Shown here piece by piece: positions 1 through 8,101 of a stretch of 64,000 bases of DNA. Each line of letters begins with the position of its first letter. The first letter of the stretch is position 1. The notes below the pieces were generated by a model. That model did no database searches, was not told where the DNA came from, and saw only the letters and a list, made by a program, of their open reading frames with translations. The position numbers were made by a program, and so were the translations under genes. Source of the stretch: an unicellular cyanobacterium SU2 (GTDB lineage: Bacteria > Cyanobacteriota > Cyanobacteriia > Cyanobacteriales > Microcystaceae); NCBI GenBank assembly GCA_002110465.1, contig NEED01000017.1, positions 1 to 64,000 on the forward strand, read 5' to 3'.

Positions 1-2
1 AT

Positions 3-249
3 AGTAGTCGAGTAATTCATAAGGTTGGGGCTTCAGCCTTGGGGTTAGAGGATGTCAGTCTGCCAAAGGCAGCAATTCTTGTTTGATCCTCGAATCCCCC
101 GTATTTTTAATCGGGGGAGTAGGTCAAAGGCATTAGATGATGATTTAGCCTTAGCAGGGGCAAAATTTGATATTATCGATACTAGGGAATTAGTAACTAT
201 CTCAGTTCAAGAAACAGAAGAATTTTTATTAAATGCTCTTTTTGATTAG
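3..249 (+). pseudogene. Truncated 3' end of an unrecognised gene, frame-disrupted
   Basis: Seen: the frame starting at base 3 reads protein-like sequence (RVIHKVGASALGLEDV...) to a stop near base 86. A different frame then continues with a plausible C-terminus (DDDLALAGAKFDIIDTRELV...) to a stop at 249. Between them lies a short palindrome, TCCCCCG (95-101) paired with CGGGGGA (112-118), typical of small cyanobacterial intergenic repeats. Inference: a small repeat inserted into the gene, or a frameshift, separated the two parts, and the 5' end lies outside the window. The ATG at 52 would start a protein running through the palindrome and is unlikely to be a natural start. I do not recognise the family. 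The reading as one broken gene rests only on protein-like composition on both sides. Confidence 0.3.
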
Positions 250-357
250 TTAACTATTCATAAATCTTAATTGAACTTAACTAATTTGCCTGCTTTTTTT
301 TGGTTGTTGGGCATTAAACGATAAGCTAAAAGTAATAGATTAACATCGAGGTATAGT

Positions 358-837
358 ATGGCTAAACCAACGCAAGCCCATTTAAGTCGCAGTTTGAAGA
401 GAAATCAATCAGCAATTGTTAAACAAAGAACAAAAGACCAAATGCAGTATTATATGGGGGCAAAACTTATTGAGGTGGGAATTAATCCTCAATCTGCTAT
501 TTATCGCTGGTCATTAGAAATCAAAGAAGAGGAAGAAATTTGGACGTATAGTGCTTATTGGGGTGAATCAAAAGAGCAAATTTTATCAGGAAAAAATCCA
601 CTCACTGGGGCTGAATTAATTGATTGTGCTAGGGCGAATGCTGAACAGGGATTAGAAACAGCCACTAAACTATGTGGTTATGGCGATGATATCGATCAGT
701 TTCAAGATGCCTTAAAACAAGCAGGAGACAAGATGGGAATTTCTATTGAATCTTTAGGAGATTTATTAACAGACCGGATAAATCCTATGGGGCGACCAGG
801 CGTAGACGTTGCCCCTAACAGTTCATCTTCTCTTTGA
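358..837 (+). CDS. Hypothetical cyanobacterial protein, 159 aa
   Basis: The ATG at 358 follows a weak GAGG-like ribosome-binding site. The N-terminal 25 residues are basic (SRSLKRN, KQRTK); the rest is mixed acidic and hydrophobic with no signal peptide, membrane segment or known catalytic motif. I do not recognise the family. The last residues (about 144-159, GRPGVDVAPNSSSSL) are encoded across an inverted repeat (GGGGCGAC at 789-796, GTTGCCCC at 808-815) resembling small palindromic repeats scattered in cyanobacterial genomes, so the natural C-terminus may once have been different. The neighbours (a broken gene upstream, a convergent cupin downstream) give no hint of function. Confidence 0.6.
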   Translation: MAKPTQAHLSRSLKRNQSAIVKQRTKDQMQYYMGAKLIEVGINPQSAIYRWSLEIKEEEEIWTYSAYWGESKEQILSGKNPLTGAELIDCARANAEQGLETATKLCGYGDDIDQFQDALKQAGDKMGISIESLGDLLTDRINPMGRPGVDVAPNSSSSL

Positions 838-880
838 TAAAGTTCTTGATAAAGTTCCGTTTTTTACCACGAATTAAAGA

Positions 881-1258
881 CTAAGGAAGTTTCTCCTCGT
901 CTGGGAAACGAATAATATCATCGTCTTCTAAATATTCCCCATTTTGGACTTCAATCATCACCAAAGGAATAACCCCAGGATTTTCAACACGGTGACGAGT
1001 ATTCATGGGAACATAGGTAGATTCTTTTTGCTTGAGAAGTTTTTCTTGACCATTACAAATCACCCTAGCAGTCCCAGAAACCACGATCCAATGTTCACTA
1101 CGATGATAGTGCATTTGGGTACTGATATGCTCACCAGGTTTAACCACAATGCGATTAATGCGGTAACGATTTCCTTTTTCTAAAACAGTTACCGTTCCCC
1201 ATGGGGGTGTTCTAGTCATCATAGTTGCGGTTGTTTGAGATTCTGATGTGTTGCTCAT
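881..1258 (-). CDS. Cupin protein, mannose-6-phosphate isomerase type II-like
   Basis: A 125-residue single-domain cupin matching the C-terminal domain of bifunctional mannose-1-phosphate guanylyltransferase/mannose-6-phosphate isomerase (type II PMI). Seen: the opening PWGTVTVLEKG, the metal-binding first cupin motif with histidines around residues 49-56 (MHYHRSEHW), and the second motif RHRVENPG near residues 88-95. Known: stand-alone proteins of this type are common in cyanobacteria and are presumed to bind a metal ion and act in sugar-phosphate isomerisation, although the nucleotidyltransferase half is absent. It faces the upstream hypothetical gene and is preceded on the same strand by a histidine kinase, 38 bases away, so co-transcription is possible. 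The fold is secure, the substrate is not. Confidence 0.8.
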   Translation of the reverse strand: MSNTSESQTTATMMTRTPPWGTVTVLEKGNRYRINRIVVKPGEHISTQMHYHRSEHWIVVSGTARVICNGQEKLLKQKESTYVPMNTRHRVENPGVIPLVMIEVQNGEYLEDDDIIRFPDEEKLP

Positions 1259-1296
1259 GGTTTTATCTTTACCTAATCGATTGAGTCACCTCCACT

Positions 1297-2547
1297 TTAT
1301 TCATTTATTTTACCCTGTGTGACTTCTAATGTTCGACTTGCCTTCGACGTGACTAATTCAGAGTCTATTTTCTGATTTTTCCAGATAACTTCTTCAATAA
1401 TTGGTAAGATAACGGTGAATATTGTCCCTTTTCCGATCTCACTTTCCACAGAAATTGTTCCTCCATGCGCTTCTACGCATTTTTGAACAATAGCTAATCC
1501 TAACCCTGTCCCTGGGATATTATCTACATTTTCTGCCCGATAAAATGGCTGAAATAATCGTTTTTGAGCTTCTGAGGAAATGCCGATTCCTTGATCGCTA
1601 ATTCTTATGATTACTTCTGTTTGTTGTTTGATGAGTTCAAACGTAATTTTACCTCCATTAGGAGAGTATTTAACAGCATTATTTAGTAAATTATTTAGGA
1701 TATGCCGTAGTAATTTTTCATCCCAAACACCAGACTTAAACTTACCTTGAGGAACAAAAAAGATTTGATGATTATTATTCGTGTTTAACTGAATAGATTT
1801 AACTAAAATTTTACCTAATTCTTCTAAGTCTAAATCATAAAAATTACCTTGAAGTTTTCCTGCATCGGCTTTTCCTAACAACAAAATTTCACCCAATAAT
1901 TGATCCATCTCTTTAATAGCAGTACGAATCATTTGAAAATAAGACAATTGTTGTTCGCGGGTTAATTTATCGCCACTTTCTTCTAGTAATCCTGCTGACA
2001 GTAAAATTGTATTTAAGGGATTACGAAAATCATGGGAAAGCATGGCAACAAATTCTGATTTTAGCTGGTTTAATTCCTGGGCTTTAATTAACTGTTTGGT
2101 TCGTTCTTCTACCCGTTTTTCTAATGTTTGATTGGCTTCTCGTAATTGTTCAGCCATTTGTTTTCGTTCAATGGCATAACAAATCGCTCTTACTAGGATA
2201 TCTAGGGTAATATGTCGTTTAACAAGATAGTCTTGCGCCCCTTGTCGCACCGCTTCCAAGGCGAGTTCTTCATCGTTAGTATTGGTTAAGACAACAATGG
2301 GTAAATGGGGGGCTTTTTTAATCAAAGGAGTCAAAGAGTCTAACCCTTGACTATCGGGTAATGTAAGATCTAGAAGAATAATGTCAAAATCATCACTTTC
2401 TAGCCGCCCTAAGCCTTCTCCCAAACGATTAGCATGAATTAGATTAAATTCCTGGTGTTTCGCCCCTTTAAGCACTTCTTTTAACAATCTAGCTTCGGCT
2501 AAATTATCTTCAATCAACAAGACTTGGATGAGACTTGTTATAACCAT
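1297..2547 (-). CDS. Hybrid response regulator / histidine kinase
   Basis: A 416-residue cytoplasmic signalling protein. Domains in order: receiver (about residues 6-125, phospho-acceptor Asp60 in ILLDLTLPDS), a coiled-coil linker (about 128-160), HisKA with the phospho-acceptor His172 in LSHDFRNPLN, and HATPase_c with the N-box (NNLLNNAVKYSPNGG), DQGIGIS and GTGLGLAIV glycine boxes. There is no membrane segment or PAS/GAF sensor, so its input must arrive through phosphorylation of the receiver by another kinase. The receiver-first layout is common in cyanobacterial phosphorelays. It diverges from the sugar-dehydrogenase-like gene, with a 14-bp tandem repeat in the gap. No cognate partner is adjacent; the cph1-rcp1 pair lies 2.4 kb away. 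Confidence 0.88.
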   Translation of the reverse strand: MVITSLIQVLLIEDNLAEARLLKEVLKGAKHQEFNLIHANRLGEGLGRLESDDFDIILLDLTLPDSQGLDSLTPLIKKAPHLPIVVLTNTNDEELALEAVRQGAQDYLVKRHITLDILVRAICYAIERKQMAEQLREANQTLEKRVEERTKQLIKAQELNQLKSEFVAMLSHDFRNPLNTILLSAGLLEESGDKLTREQQLSYFQMIRTAIKEMDQLLGEILLLGKADAGKLQGNFYDLDLEELGKILVKSIQLNTNNNHQIFFVPQGKFKSGVWDEKLLRHILNNLLNNAVKYSPNGGKITFELIKQQTEVIIRISDQGIGISSEAQKRLFQPFYRAENVDNIPGTGLGLAIVQKCVEAHGGTISVESEIGKGTIFTVILPIIEEVIWKNQKIDSELVTSKASRTLEVTQGKINE

Positions 2548-2609
2548 AATGTTGTTATTCCCTGTTCCTCCTTTACCATAACGCGATCGCGGTTCATTAA
2601 ATGTAATAT

Positions 2610-2645
2610 TTTATTAATATTTGTTTATTAATATTTGTTTATTAT
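2610..2645. repeat. 14-bp tandem repeat (about 2.5 copies)
   Basis: Two exact 14-bp units (TTTATTAATATTTG) at 2610-2623 and 2624-2637 are followed by a half unit. The repeat is AT-rich and lies between the divergent kinase and sugar-dehydrogenase genes, about 35 bp before the ATG of the latter. The period is a multiple of seven, as in other tandem repeats of this window. Confidence 0.8.
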
Positions 2646-2676
2646 TTAGTAAATATACTTATCTTAGAAACTTTTC

Positions 2677-4929
2677 ATGGTTAATGAACCGATTACCAGT
2701 AATCCTATTGCGGAACCTGTTCCGATTTCACCATTTGCAATTACTTTTGAGGAAATTGTTAAAATCCCTGATAGTGGTAATACGAGAAAGCCTTCTGCCC
2801 TCCTCAATTTTATCACCCATGCGGGGGATAGCAGTGGTAGATTGTTTGTTAATGATCAAAGAGGTAAATTATACGTTATTGAAAATCAGGTTGCTTCTGT
2901 TTATTTAGATTTAAAAGACATAGTTGGCGACCAGTTTTTTCAAGATACTTCTCAACAAGGATTCACCTATTTTACCTTCCATCCTGAGTTTAAAACCAAT
3001 GGAATATTTTATACGGTTCACACCGAAGAAAAAGGAACTAAACAGCCAGATTTTCCCGTCACCAAAGAAATCAGAAATAGTTCTGACGAAATTATTGAGA
3101 GTTCCCATCATGATGTTCTTTTGGAATGGACGGTAGACGATTCCTCTGGAAATCTATTTTCAGGAGAATACCGAGAAGTATTACGCATTGAACAACCTTA
3201 TAAAGATCATAATCTTGGACAAATTAGCTTTAATCCCAATGCCACATTAGGAGATGAAGATTATGGACTACTGTACATATCAGCATCAGATGGTGGTAGT
3301 GATGGATTTCCGGTTAGCGATACTGATCCCCTCGATAATGGACAAGATCTAAGTACACCCCTTGGCTCTATTTTACGCATTGATCCTCTAGGAAATAACA
3401 GTGTTAATGGACAGTATGGAATCCCCGAAATTAATCCATTTGTTAACGATAACGATCCTCAAACTTTGGGAGAAATTTATGCTTATGGACTGCGGAATCC
3501 TCAGCGATTTAGCTGGGATGAAGGGGGAGACGGTAAATTACTGATTGCTGAGATCGGACAATATTTTATTGAGGAGATTAATTTAGGTAAACCAGGGGCT
3601 AATTATGGTTGGGGAGAACGAGAAGGAACCTGGGTTGTTGATGAAAAAAATGAAAACGTTTTGTTTCCCCTTCCAGAAGATGATCAAGTCTATAAATTTA
3701 CCTATCCCGTTGCTCAATATGATCATGATGTACAAAGTGCTGCGGTCACAGGAGGTTATGTCTATCGAGGTCAAACCATCCCTTATTTATTTGGGGAATA
3801 TGTGTTCGCAGATTTTTCTAGAGATGCACGGTTTTTCCAAGTGGGAGTTGATGATTTAATTGAAGGACAACAAGCACCAATTGAAGAATTACCCCTATTT
3901 CAAAATGAGCAACCTACCACATTTTTAGATATTGTTAATAGTAATCGTAGCGATGTCCGTTTTGGGGTGGATGAAACAGGAGAACTTTATGTCACGTCTA
4001 AACAAGATGGGATCGTTAGAAAAGTCCTTCCCTACTTTGAGAATCCTCAAGTTGACGTTATTGCAGAGGTAGGTGTTGCACAAGTAAGTCAACCCAATGG
4101 GAACGCTTGGACAACCATTGAACTAACCCATGAATATATTAATCCTGTAGTCGTCGTCGGTCCTCCTAGTTCAAATGGAGGACAACCTACAACTATTCGT
4201 ACTCGCAATATTACTGCGAATAGCTTTGAAATTCAACTCGATGAATGGAATTATCTTGATGGTTTTCATGTCCCCGAAAGTCTTCCTTATCTAGTTATAG
4301 AAGCCGGAACCCATACCCTAACAGACGGGACAACTATTAAAGCTGGTCAACAACAAATTAATCATCAATGGGAATCAGTGGATTTAGGGGACGACTTCAC
4401 CACTACCCCCGTTATCTTAAGCCAAGTGGCCAGTCGCAATGGTAGCAGTGCAGTAGTTACCCGCCATCGTAATATCGATGCTAATGGGTTTTCTATCAGA
4501 TTACAAGAAGAAGAAGCAGCCGATGATTGGCACTTCGATGAATTAGTCAATTATGTTGCCTTTGAAACTGGTCAAGGTAACGCTAGTGGACTGGCGTTTG
4601 AAGCAGGATTAACCCCTAACGAGGTTACTCATCGTAATTACCGACTTAATTTTAGCCGCGATTACTACGCCCCTCTAGTATTTGGGGCGATGGCGACTCA
4701 AAATGGCAGTGATCCTAGCGCGTTACGTTTGAGGAAACAAGATTCCCAAGGAGCAACCCTTTTTATCCAAGAAGAGCGATCTTCTGACGCAGAAATTAAT
4801 CATATTGAGGAAAGGATAGGTTACACAGTTTTTGATCGTCCTGGACTATTGTATGGGTTATCTGAGGAAATTAACGAGAATCAAACGATGTTTCCTGATG
4901 TTATTTCTGATTCGACTGTCTTAGTTTAG
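2677..4929 (+). CDS. PQQ-type sugar dehydrogenase (GSDH) with three H-lectin-like C-terminal repeats
   Basis: A 750-residue protein. Residues about 20-455 resemble the six-bladed propeller of glucose/sorbosone dehydrogenases and Hedgehog-interacting-protein-like proteins: blade motifs include EIYAYGLRNPQRFSW, KLLIAEIGQ, GANYGWGEREG and a C-terminal VGVDDLIEG. The C-terminal 290 residues hold three related segments (about 465-550, 560-650 and 655-735), each with a P(V/L)VxG strand, an RxRN-type motif and a Y..(F/I)E.G ending. These look like H-type-lectin-like beta domains, so carbohydrate binding is possible. There is no standard N-terminal signal peptide; many large cyanobacterial proteins of this kind leave by type I secretion, but no RTX repeats are visible. 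Known: GSDH enzymes oxidise sugars with PQQ. The presence of PQQ-binding residues was not established. Confidence 0.75.
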   Translation: MVNEPITSNPIAEPVPISPFAITFEEIVKIPDSGNTRKPSALLNFITHAGDSSGRLFVNDQRGKLYVIENQVASVYLDLKDIVGDQFFQDTSQQGFTYFTFHPEFKTNGIFYTVHTEEKGTKQPDFPVTKEIRNSSDEIIESSHHDVLLEWTVDDSSGNLFSGEYREVLRIEQPYKDHNLGQISFNPNATLGDEDYGLLYISASDGGSDGFPVSDTDPLDNGQDLSTPLGSILRIDPLGNNSVNGQYGIPEINPFVNDNDPQTLGEIYAYGLRNPQRFSWDEGGDGKLLIAEIGQYFIEEINLGKPGANYGWGEREGTWVVDEKNENVLFPLPEDDQVYKFTYPVAQYDHDVQSAAVTGGYVYRGQTIPYLFGEYVFADFSRDARFFQVGVDDLIEGQQAPIEELPLFQNEQPTTFLDIVNSNRSDVRFGVDETGELYVTSKQDGIVRKVLPYFENPQVDVIAEVGVAQVSQPNGNAWTTIELTHEYINPVVVVGPPSSNGGQPTTIRTRNITANSFEIQLDEWNYLDGFHVPESLPYLVIEAGTHTLTDGTTIKAGQQQINHQWESVDLGDDFTTTPVILSQVASRNGSSAVVTRHRNIDANGFSIRLQEEEAADDWHFDELVNYVAFETGQGNASGLAFEAGLTPNEVTHRNYRLNFSRDYYAPLVFGAMATQNGSDPSALRLRKQDSQGATLFIQEERSSDAEINHIEERIGYTVFDRPGLLYGLSEEINENQTMFPDVISDSTVLV

Positions 4930-4989
4930 GTGAACCTCTGGATGGGGGCGAAACTACTTCAGTGCCTCCTCCCATTGGTTTTATGGATA

Positions 4990-5436
4990 CTACTGAGATG
5001 GTAAAGTTACGGTCTCTAACCAAAATGATTCAATCCCTTTAACCAGTTTAAAAAGGTCTTTAAGATTCCGAGATTTCGTAATATAACAGTTGACATGAAG
5101 TTCGTAACTGTGAAAAATATCTTCCTCATTACTAGAGGTACTTAATACCACTACAGGAATACGCTTTAAATCAGGATCAGTTTTGATTTCTGAGAGAACT
5201 TCTCGGCCATCTTTTCGGGGTAAATTAAGGTCTAAGATAATAAGGTTAGGGCGGAGAGCTTGGGTAAACTCTCCTTGTTGCCGTAAATAGTCCATTGCAT
5301 CCATGCCATTCCTAACAATCACCAACTGGTGAGGAACAGTGCTGGTTTTTAGCACTTCCTGGACTAAACGAATATCGGCCTTACTATCTTCAACCAACAG
5401 AATAATTTTATCGGGTTCGCCCTCTCCTGCGATCAC
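4990..5436 (-). CDS. rcp1: Phytochrome response regulator, Rcp1-like
   Basis: A 148-residue single receiver domain of the Rcp1 class, the phosphotransfer partner of cyanobacterial phytochrome. Seen: acidic pocket EDSKAD (about residues 16-21), phospho-acceptor Asp69 in IILDLNLPRKDG, conserved VVLSTS and YITKSRNL. There is no output domain, so it works by phosphorelay or protein contact. The start is GTG at 5436, inside the 3' end of the phytochrome gene; the 29-base overlap indicates translational coupling. Known: in Synechocystis, Cph1 phosphorylates Rcp1 in a light-dependent way. Confidence 0.92.
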   Translation of the reverse strand: MIAGEGEPDKIILLVEDSKADIRLVQEVLKTSTVPHQLVIVRNGMDAMDYLRQQGEFTQALRPNLIILDLNLPRKDGREVLSEIKTDPDLKRIPVVVLSTSSNEEDIFHSYELHVNCYITKSRNLKDLFKLVKGIESFWLETVTLPSQ

Positions 5437-7690
5437 GCTCGCGTCCTCCTACGGGTATGGTGAAATAGAATGTTGATCCCTGTCCTAATTCTGACTCAAC
5501 CCAGATACGTCCCCGATGACATTCCAGAATTTTTTTACAAATGGCGAGTCCCATTCCCGTTCCTGGATATTCATCACGGGTATGTAACCGTTGGAAAATG
5601 ACGAAAATTCGCTCAGCATATTGGGGATCAATGCCAATACCGTTATCTTGCACCGAGAATAACCAAGCATCCTCTAGGCGTTTGGATGAAATCTGAATTT
5701 CTGGGGGTTTCTCACTACGGAATTTAATCGCATTGCTGATTAAGTTGAGGAATAGCTGCATTAACTGGGTACTATCAGCCATTACCGTCGGTAAGGGATC
5801 ATGGGTAACAGTTGCTCCGGTTTGATGAATGCGTCCCCGTAGGTTAGCGATCGCCCGTTCTAAAGCCGTTTCTGCCTCTGTCAGTTCAAATTCAACTGCC
5901 CGCATATCGACTTTAGAATAAGCCAAGACATCATCAATGAGAGTTTGCATCAAGCTAACTCCCTCTACGGCAAAATTGATAAATTCGCTGGCATCTTCAT
6001 CTAACGCTTCTGCATAACGCATCTCTAATAACTGGACATAGTTAGAGACTTGGTTGAGGGGTTCTTGTAAGTCGTGGGAAGCAACGTAGGCGAATTTTTT
6101 GAGTTCAGCGTTAGACAGTTCTAAGTCTTGGGCTAATTGAGCTAATTCATCGGCTTGACGTAGAATAATGTTAGTAATAGCCTTTTTCAATTCTAAGGCC
6201 GCTTTAATTTCTACAGCTTTCCAAGAAAGAGATTTTAGACGGACGGTTTCTTTCCATAATTCAAAAGATTTTCGGGGAGATAACTGTAAAGTTCCCTCGG
6301 ACGATTTTGCTTGATAGACATGATTGGGATCTCCTCCCCAATTCACTGTTTGAATCACTTCAGGACGGAACCATAACACATAATTTCTTTGGGAAACGGT
6401 CACCGAAAGTAACCCACTAGCTACATCCTTAAAATTGCGAGCATCGGCGTAAATATGGGGCAAAGAATCGGTATAGAAGACTTCTTGGTTGACATTTTTC
6501 TTGAGCCACTGTACCAAATATTTTATATCATCTTCTTTGGGAGTTTGTCCGATTAAACGGCAGCTATCTCCTATACAAATGGCTGCTCCTGTTGCACTGG
6601 TTAAATTGAGTAAGTTTTGACTATCATTAACTAATCCTTCGACAAAGGTATCTTCTAGAGACATTGAATCTACCAATTGAGATTGAATAGAAGCTAATTT
6701 CATGCGATAGTCATAGTCTTCTGTTTCTTCCCTGGCAGAAATTTCAGCAAACACTACTCGTCCTAAAAATTCACAAGCTTTTCGCAATTCATAGGGAACA
6801 TATTTGGGGGTTTGATGATGACAAGCAATTAGTCCCCACAGTTTTCCATCTTTAATCAAAGAAATTGTCAGAGATGCTCCCACAGCCATATTATGGAGAT
6901 ATTCTAAGTGACAACCAGAGGCACTTCTGAGGATAGATAGGGTTAAATCTAAAGGATTTTCATCGATGGGATTATTGGGAGGAAATAGTTGGGCGGGTTT
7001 AGCGGTAGCATCGGGAATTAATCGAATCGAATTAGAACAGAAAAGTCGCCTGGCGGGTAAAGGAATATCTGAAGCAGGAAAGCGTAATCCTAAATAAGGT
7101 TCAAGGCTGTCTAATTTATCTTCTGCAATAACATCCCCATGATTTTGTTCGTCAAATTTATAGAGCATTACTCGATCAAATCCTGTCATTTGTCGGACTT
7201 CTTTAACAATAATCTGACAAAATTCTCGGAGATTAGCGTTAGATTGGAGTTCGTTAATTGAAGCTTTTGCTAGATGATAAAAACTTAAAAACGGAATATT
7301 TTCTTGTGAGGTAGCTGGTTCTAATTCTAGGATTAAATGTCCGACGGAATTTCGATGAAACACCGCATCAAAAATAACATAATCATCTCCGTTAACTCGC
7401 GCCCATAGTTTGGTAGGATTAATGAAATCTAGATTATCTCTCAATAAACCTGCTTTAACCTGTTCAATTTGGAAGCTATCGAAGATATCATCTAAGGTTT
7501 GCTCAATAATTGCTTCAGGGGTAATTCCAAAAAACTTTAAGGTATTGGTACTGGTTTGTAGAATTTTTAGATTAGGTTCTTCTAAGACGAATAGCACTCC
7601 GTGGGGTTGAATGTGTCCCCAAAGATGAATCGGAGACTCATCTAATTTTGTCAGGTTTATATCTTGAGTCTTTCCTGGAATGGCAATCAT
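5408..7690 (-). CDS. cph1: Cyanobacterial phytochrome histidine kinase, Cph1-like
   Basis: A red/far-red photoreceptor kinase of 760 residues, close to the 748 of Synechocystis Cph1. Domains in order: PAS (about 10-120), GAF (about 140-310), PHY (about 325-510), HisKA, HATPase_c. Seen: PASDIP near residues 205-210, the chromophore-attaching Cys260 next to His261 (SGCHLEYLHNM), and VGASLTISLI and WGLIACHH as in Cph1. The kinase His539 lies in VASHDLQEPLNQVS. I chose the ATG at 7690, preceded five bases upstream by GGAGAG, over a TTG twelve bases further out. A cysteine in the GAF domain indicates phycocyanobilin as chromophore (known for the family). It forms a two-gene unit with the overlapping rcp1. 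An AT-rich 400-bp gap separates it from isiA on the same strand. Confidence 0.95.
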   Translation of the reverse strand: MIAIPGKTQDINLTKLDESPIHLWGHIQPHGVLFVLEEPNLKILQTSTNTLKFFGITPEAIIEQTLDDIFDSFQIEQVKAGLLRDNLDFINPTKLWARVNGDDYVIFDAVFHRNSVGHLILELEPATSQENIPFLSFYHLAKASINELQSNANLREFCQIIVKEVRQMTGFDRVMLYKFDEQNHGDVIAEDKLDSLEPYLGLRFPASDIPLPARRLFCSNSIRLIPDATAKPAQLFPPNNPIDENPLDLTLSILRSASGCHLEYLHNMAVGASLTISLIKDGKLWGLIACHHQTPKYVPYELRKACEFLGRVVFAEISAREETEDYDYRMKLASIQSQLVDSMSLEDTFVEGLVNDSQNLLNLTSATGAAICIGDSCRLIGQTPKEDDIKYLVQWLKKNVNQEVFYTDSLPHIYADARNFKDVASGLLSVTVSQRNYVLWFRPEVIQTVNWGGDPNHVYQAKSSEGTLQLSPRKSFELWKETVRLKSLSWKAVEIKAALELKKAITNIILRQADELAQLAQDLELSNAELKKFAYVASHDLQEPLNQVSNYVQLLEMRYAEALDEDASEFINFAVEGVSLMQTLIDDVLAYSKVDMRAVEFELTEAETALERAIANLRGRIHQTGATVTHDPLPTVMADSTQLMQLFLNLISNAIKFRSEKPPEIQISSKRLEDAWLFSVQDNGIGIDPQYAERIFVIFQRLHTRDEYPGTGMGLAICKKILECHRGRIWVESELGQGSTFYFTIPVGGRERDRRRGRTR

Positions 7691-7702
7691 GTTTCTCTCC
7701 AA

Positions 7703-8101
7703 TCTATGTTGTGAAGTTAATCAGCTATTTGATTATTTTCTGAAATAATATATATATTGATAGCTTTGAAATATAAAAAAAATATTATATTTTGTACAAC
7801 GAAATTAAAAATTTTTGAAATTTATTTTTGCCTTTAAAAATTACATCTACTTACTCAATCGTTATTAGCAATTATACTATGACTTAGCTAAGATTTGAGC
7901 AATACAATATAAACAATGATTAAGGAACAACGATAATAAATAAATATATTTCTTGAGTTTTTGTTACTTTTTTACATAAACATTGAAATACCCTAACTAG
8001 GAGGTTAAGTTAGGGTACTTTAAGTTAAGATAAAGACAAGGTATGAATCTTGGGGGCGATAAGCCCTCTTTGTTTTAAACCCAAGAACAAGAAATTATCT
8101 T
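7703..8101. other. AT-rich intergenic region between isiA and cph1
   Basis: About 400 bases without a gene. The cph1-proximal part is very AT-rich (ATATATATTGATAG near 7750) and must contain the cph1 promoter, though I see no convincing -35/-10 pair. The isiA-proximal part holds the hairpin listed separately and a shorter GGGC/GCCC hairpin near 8053-8066, bounded by CTTGGG and CCCAAG, just after the isiA stop codon. Confidence 0.5.
7989..8017 (-). terminator. Hairpin downstream of isiA, probable terminator
   Basis: A perfect 10-bp inverted repeat, TACCCTAACT (7989-7998) and AGTTAGGGTA (8008-8017), with a 9-base loop. On the minus strand it lies 85 bases beyond the isiA stop and is followed by TTTC and AT-rich sequence rather than a long T-tract. 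It could end the isiA transcript or protect its 3' end. Confidence 0.5.
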
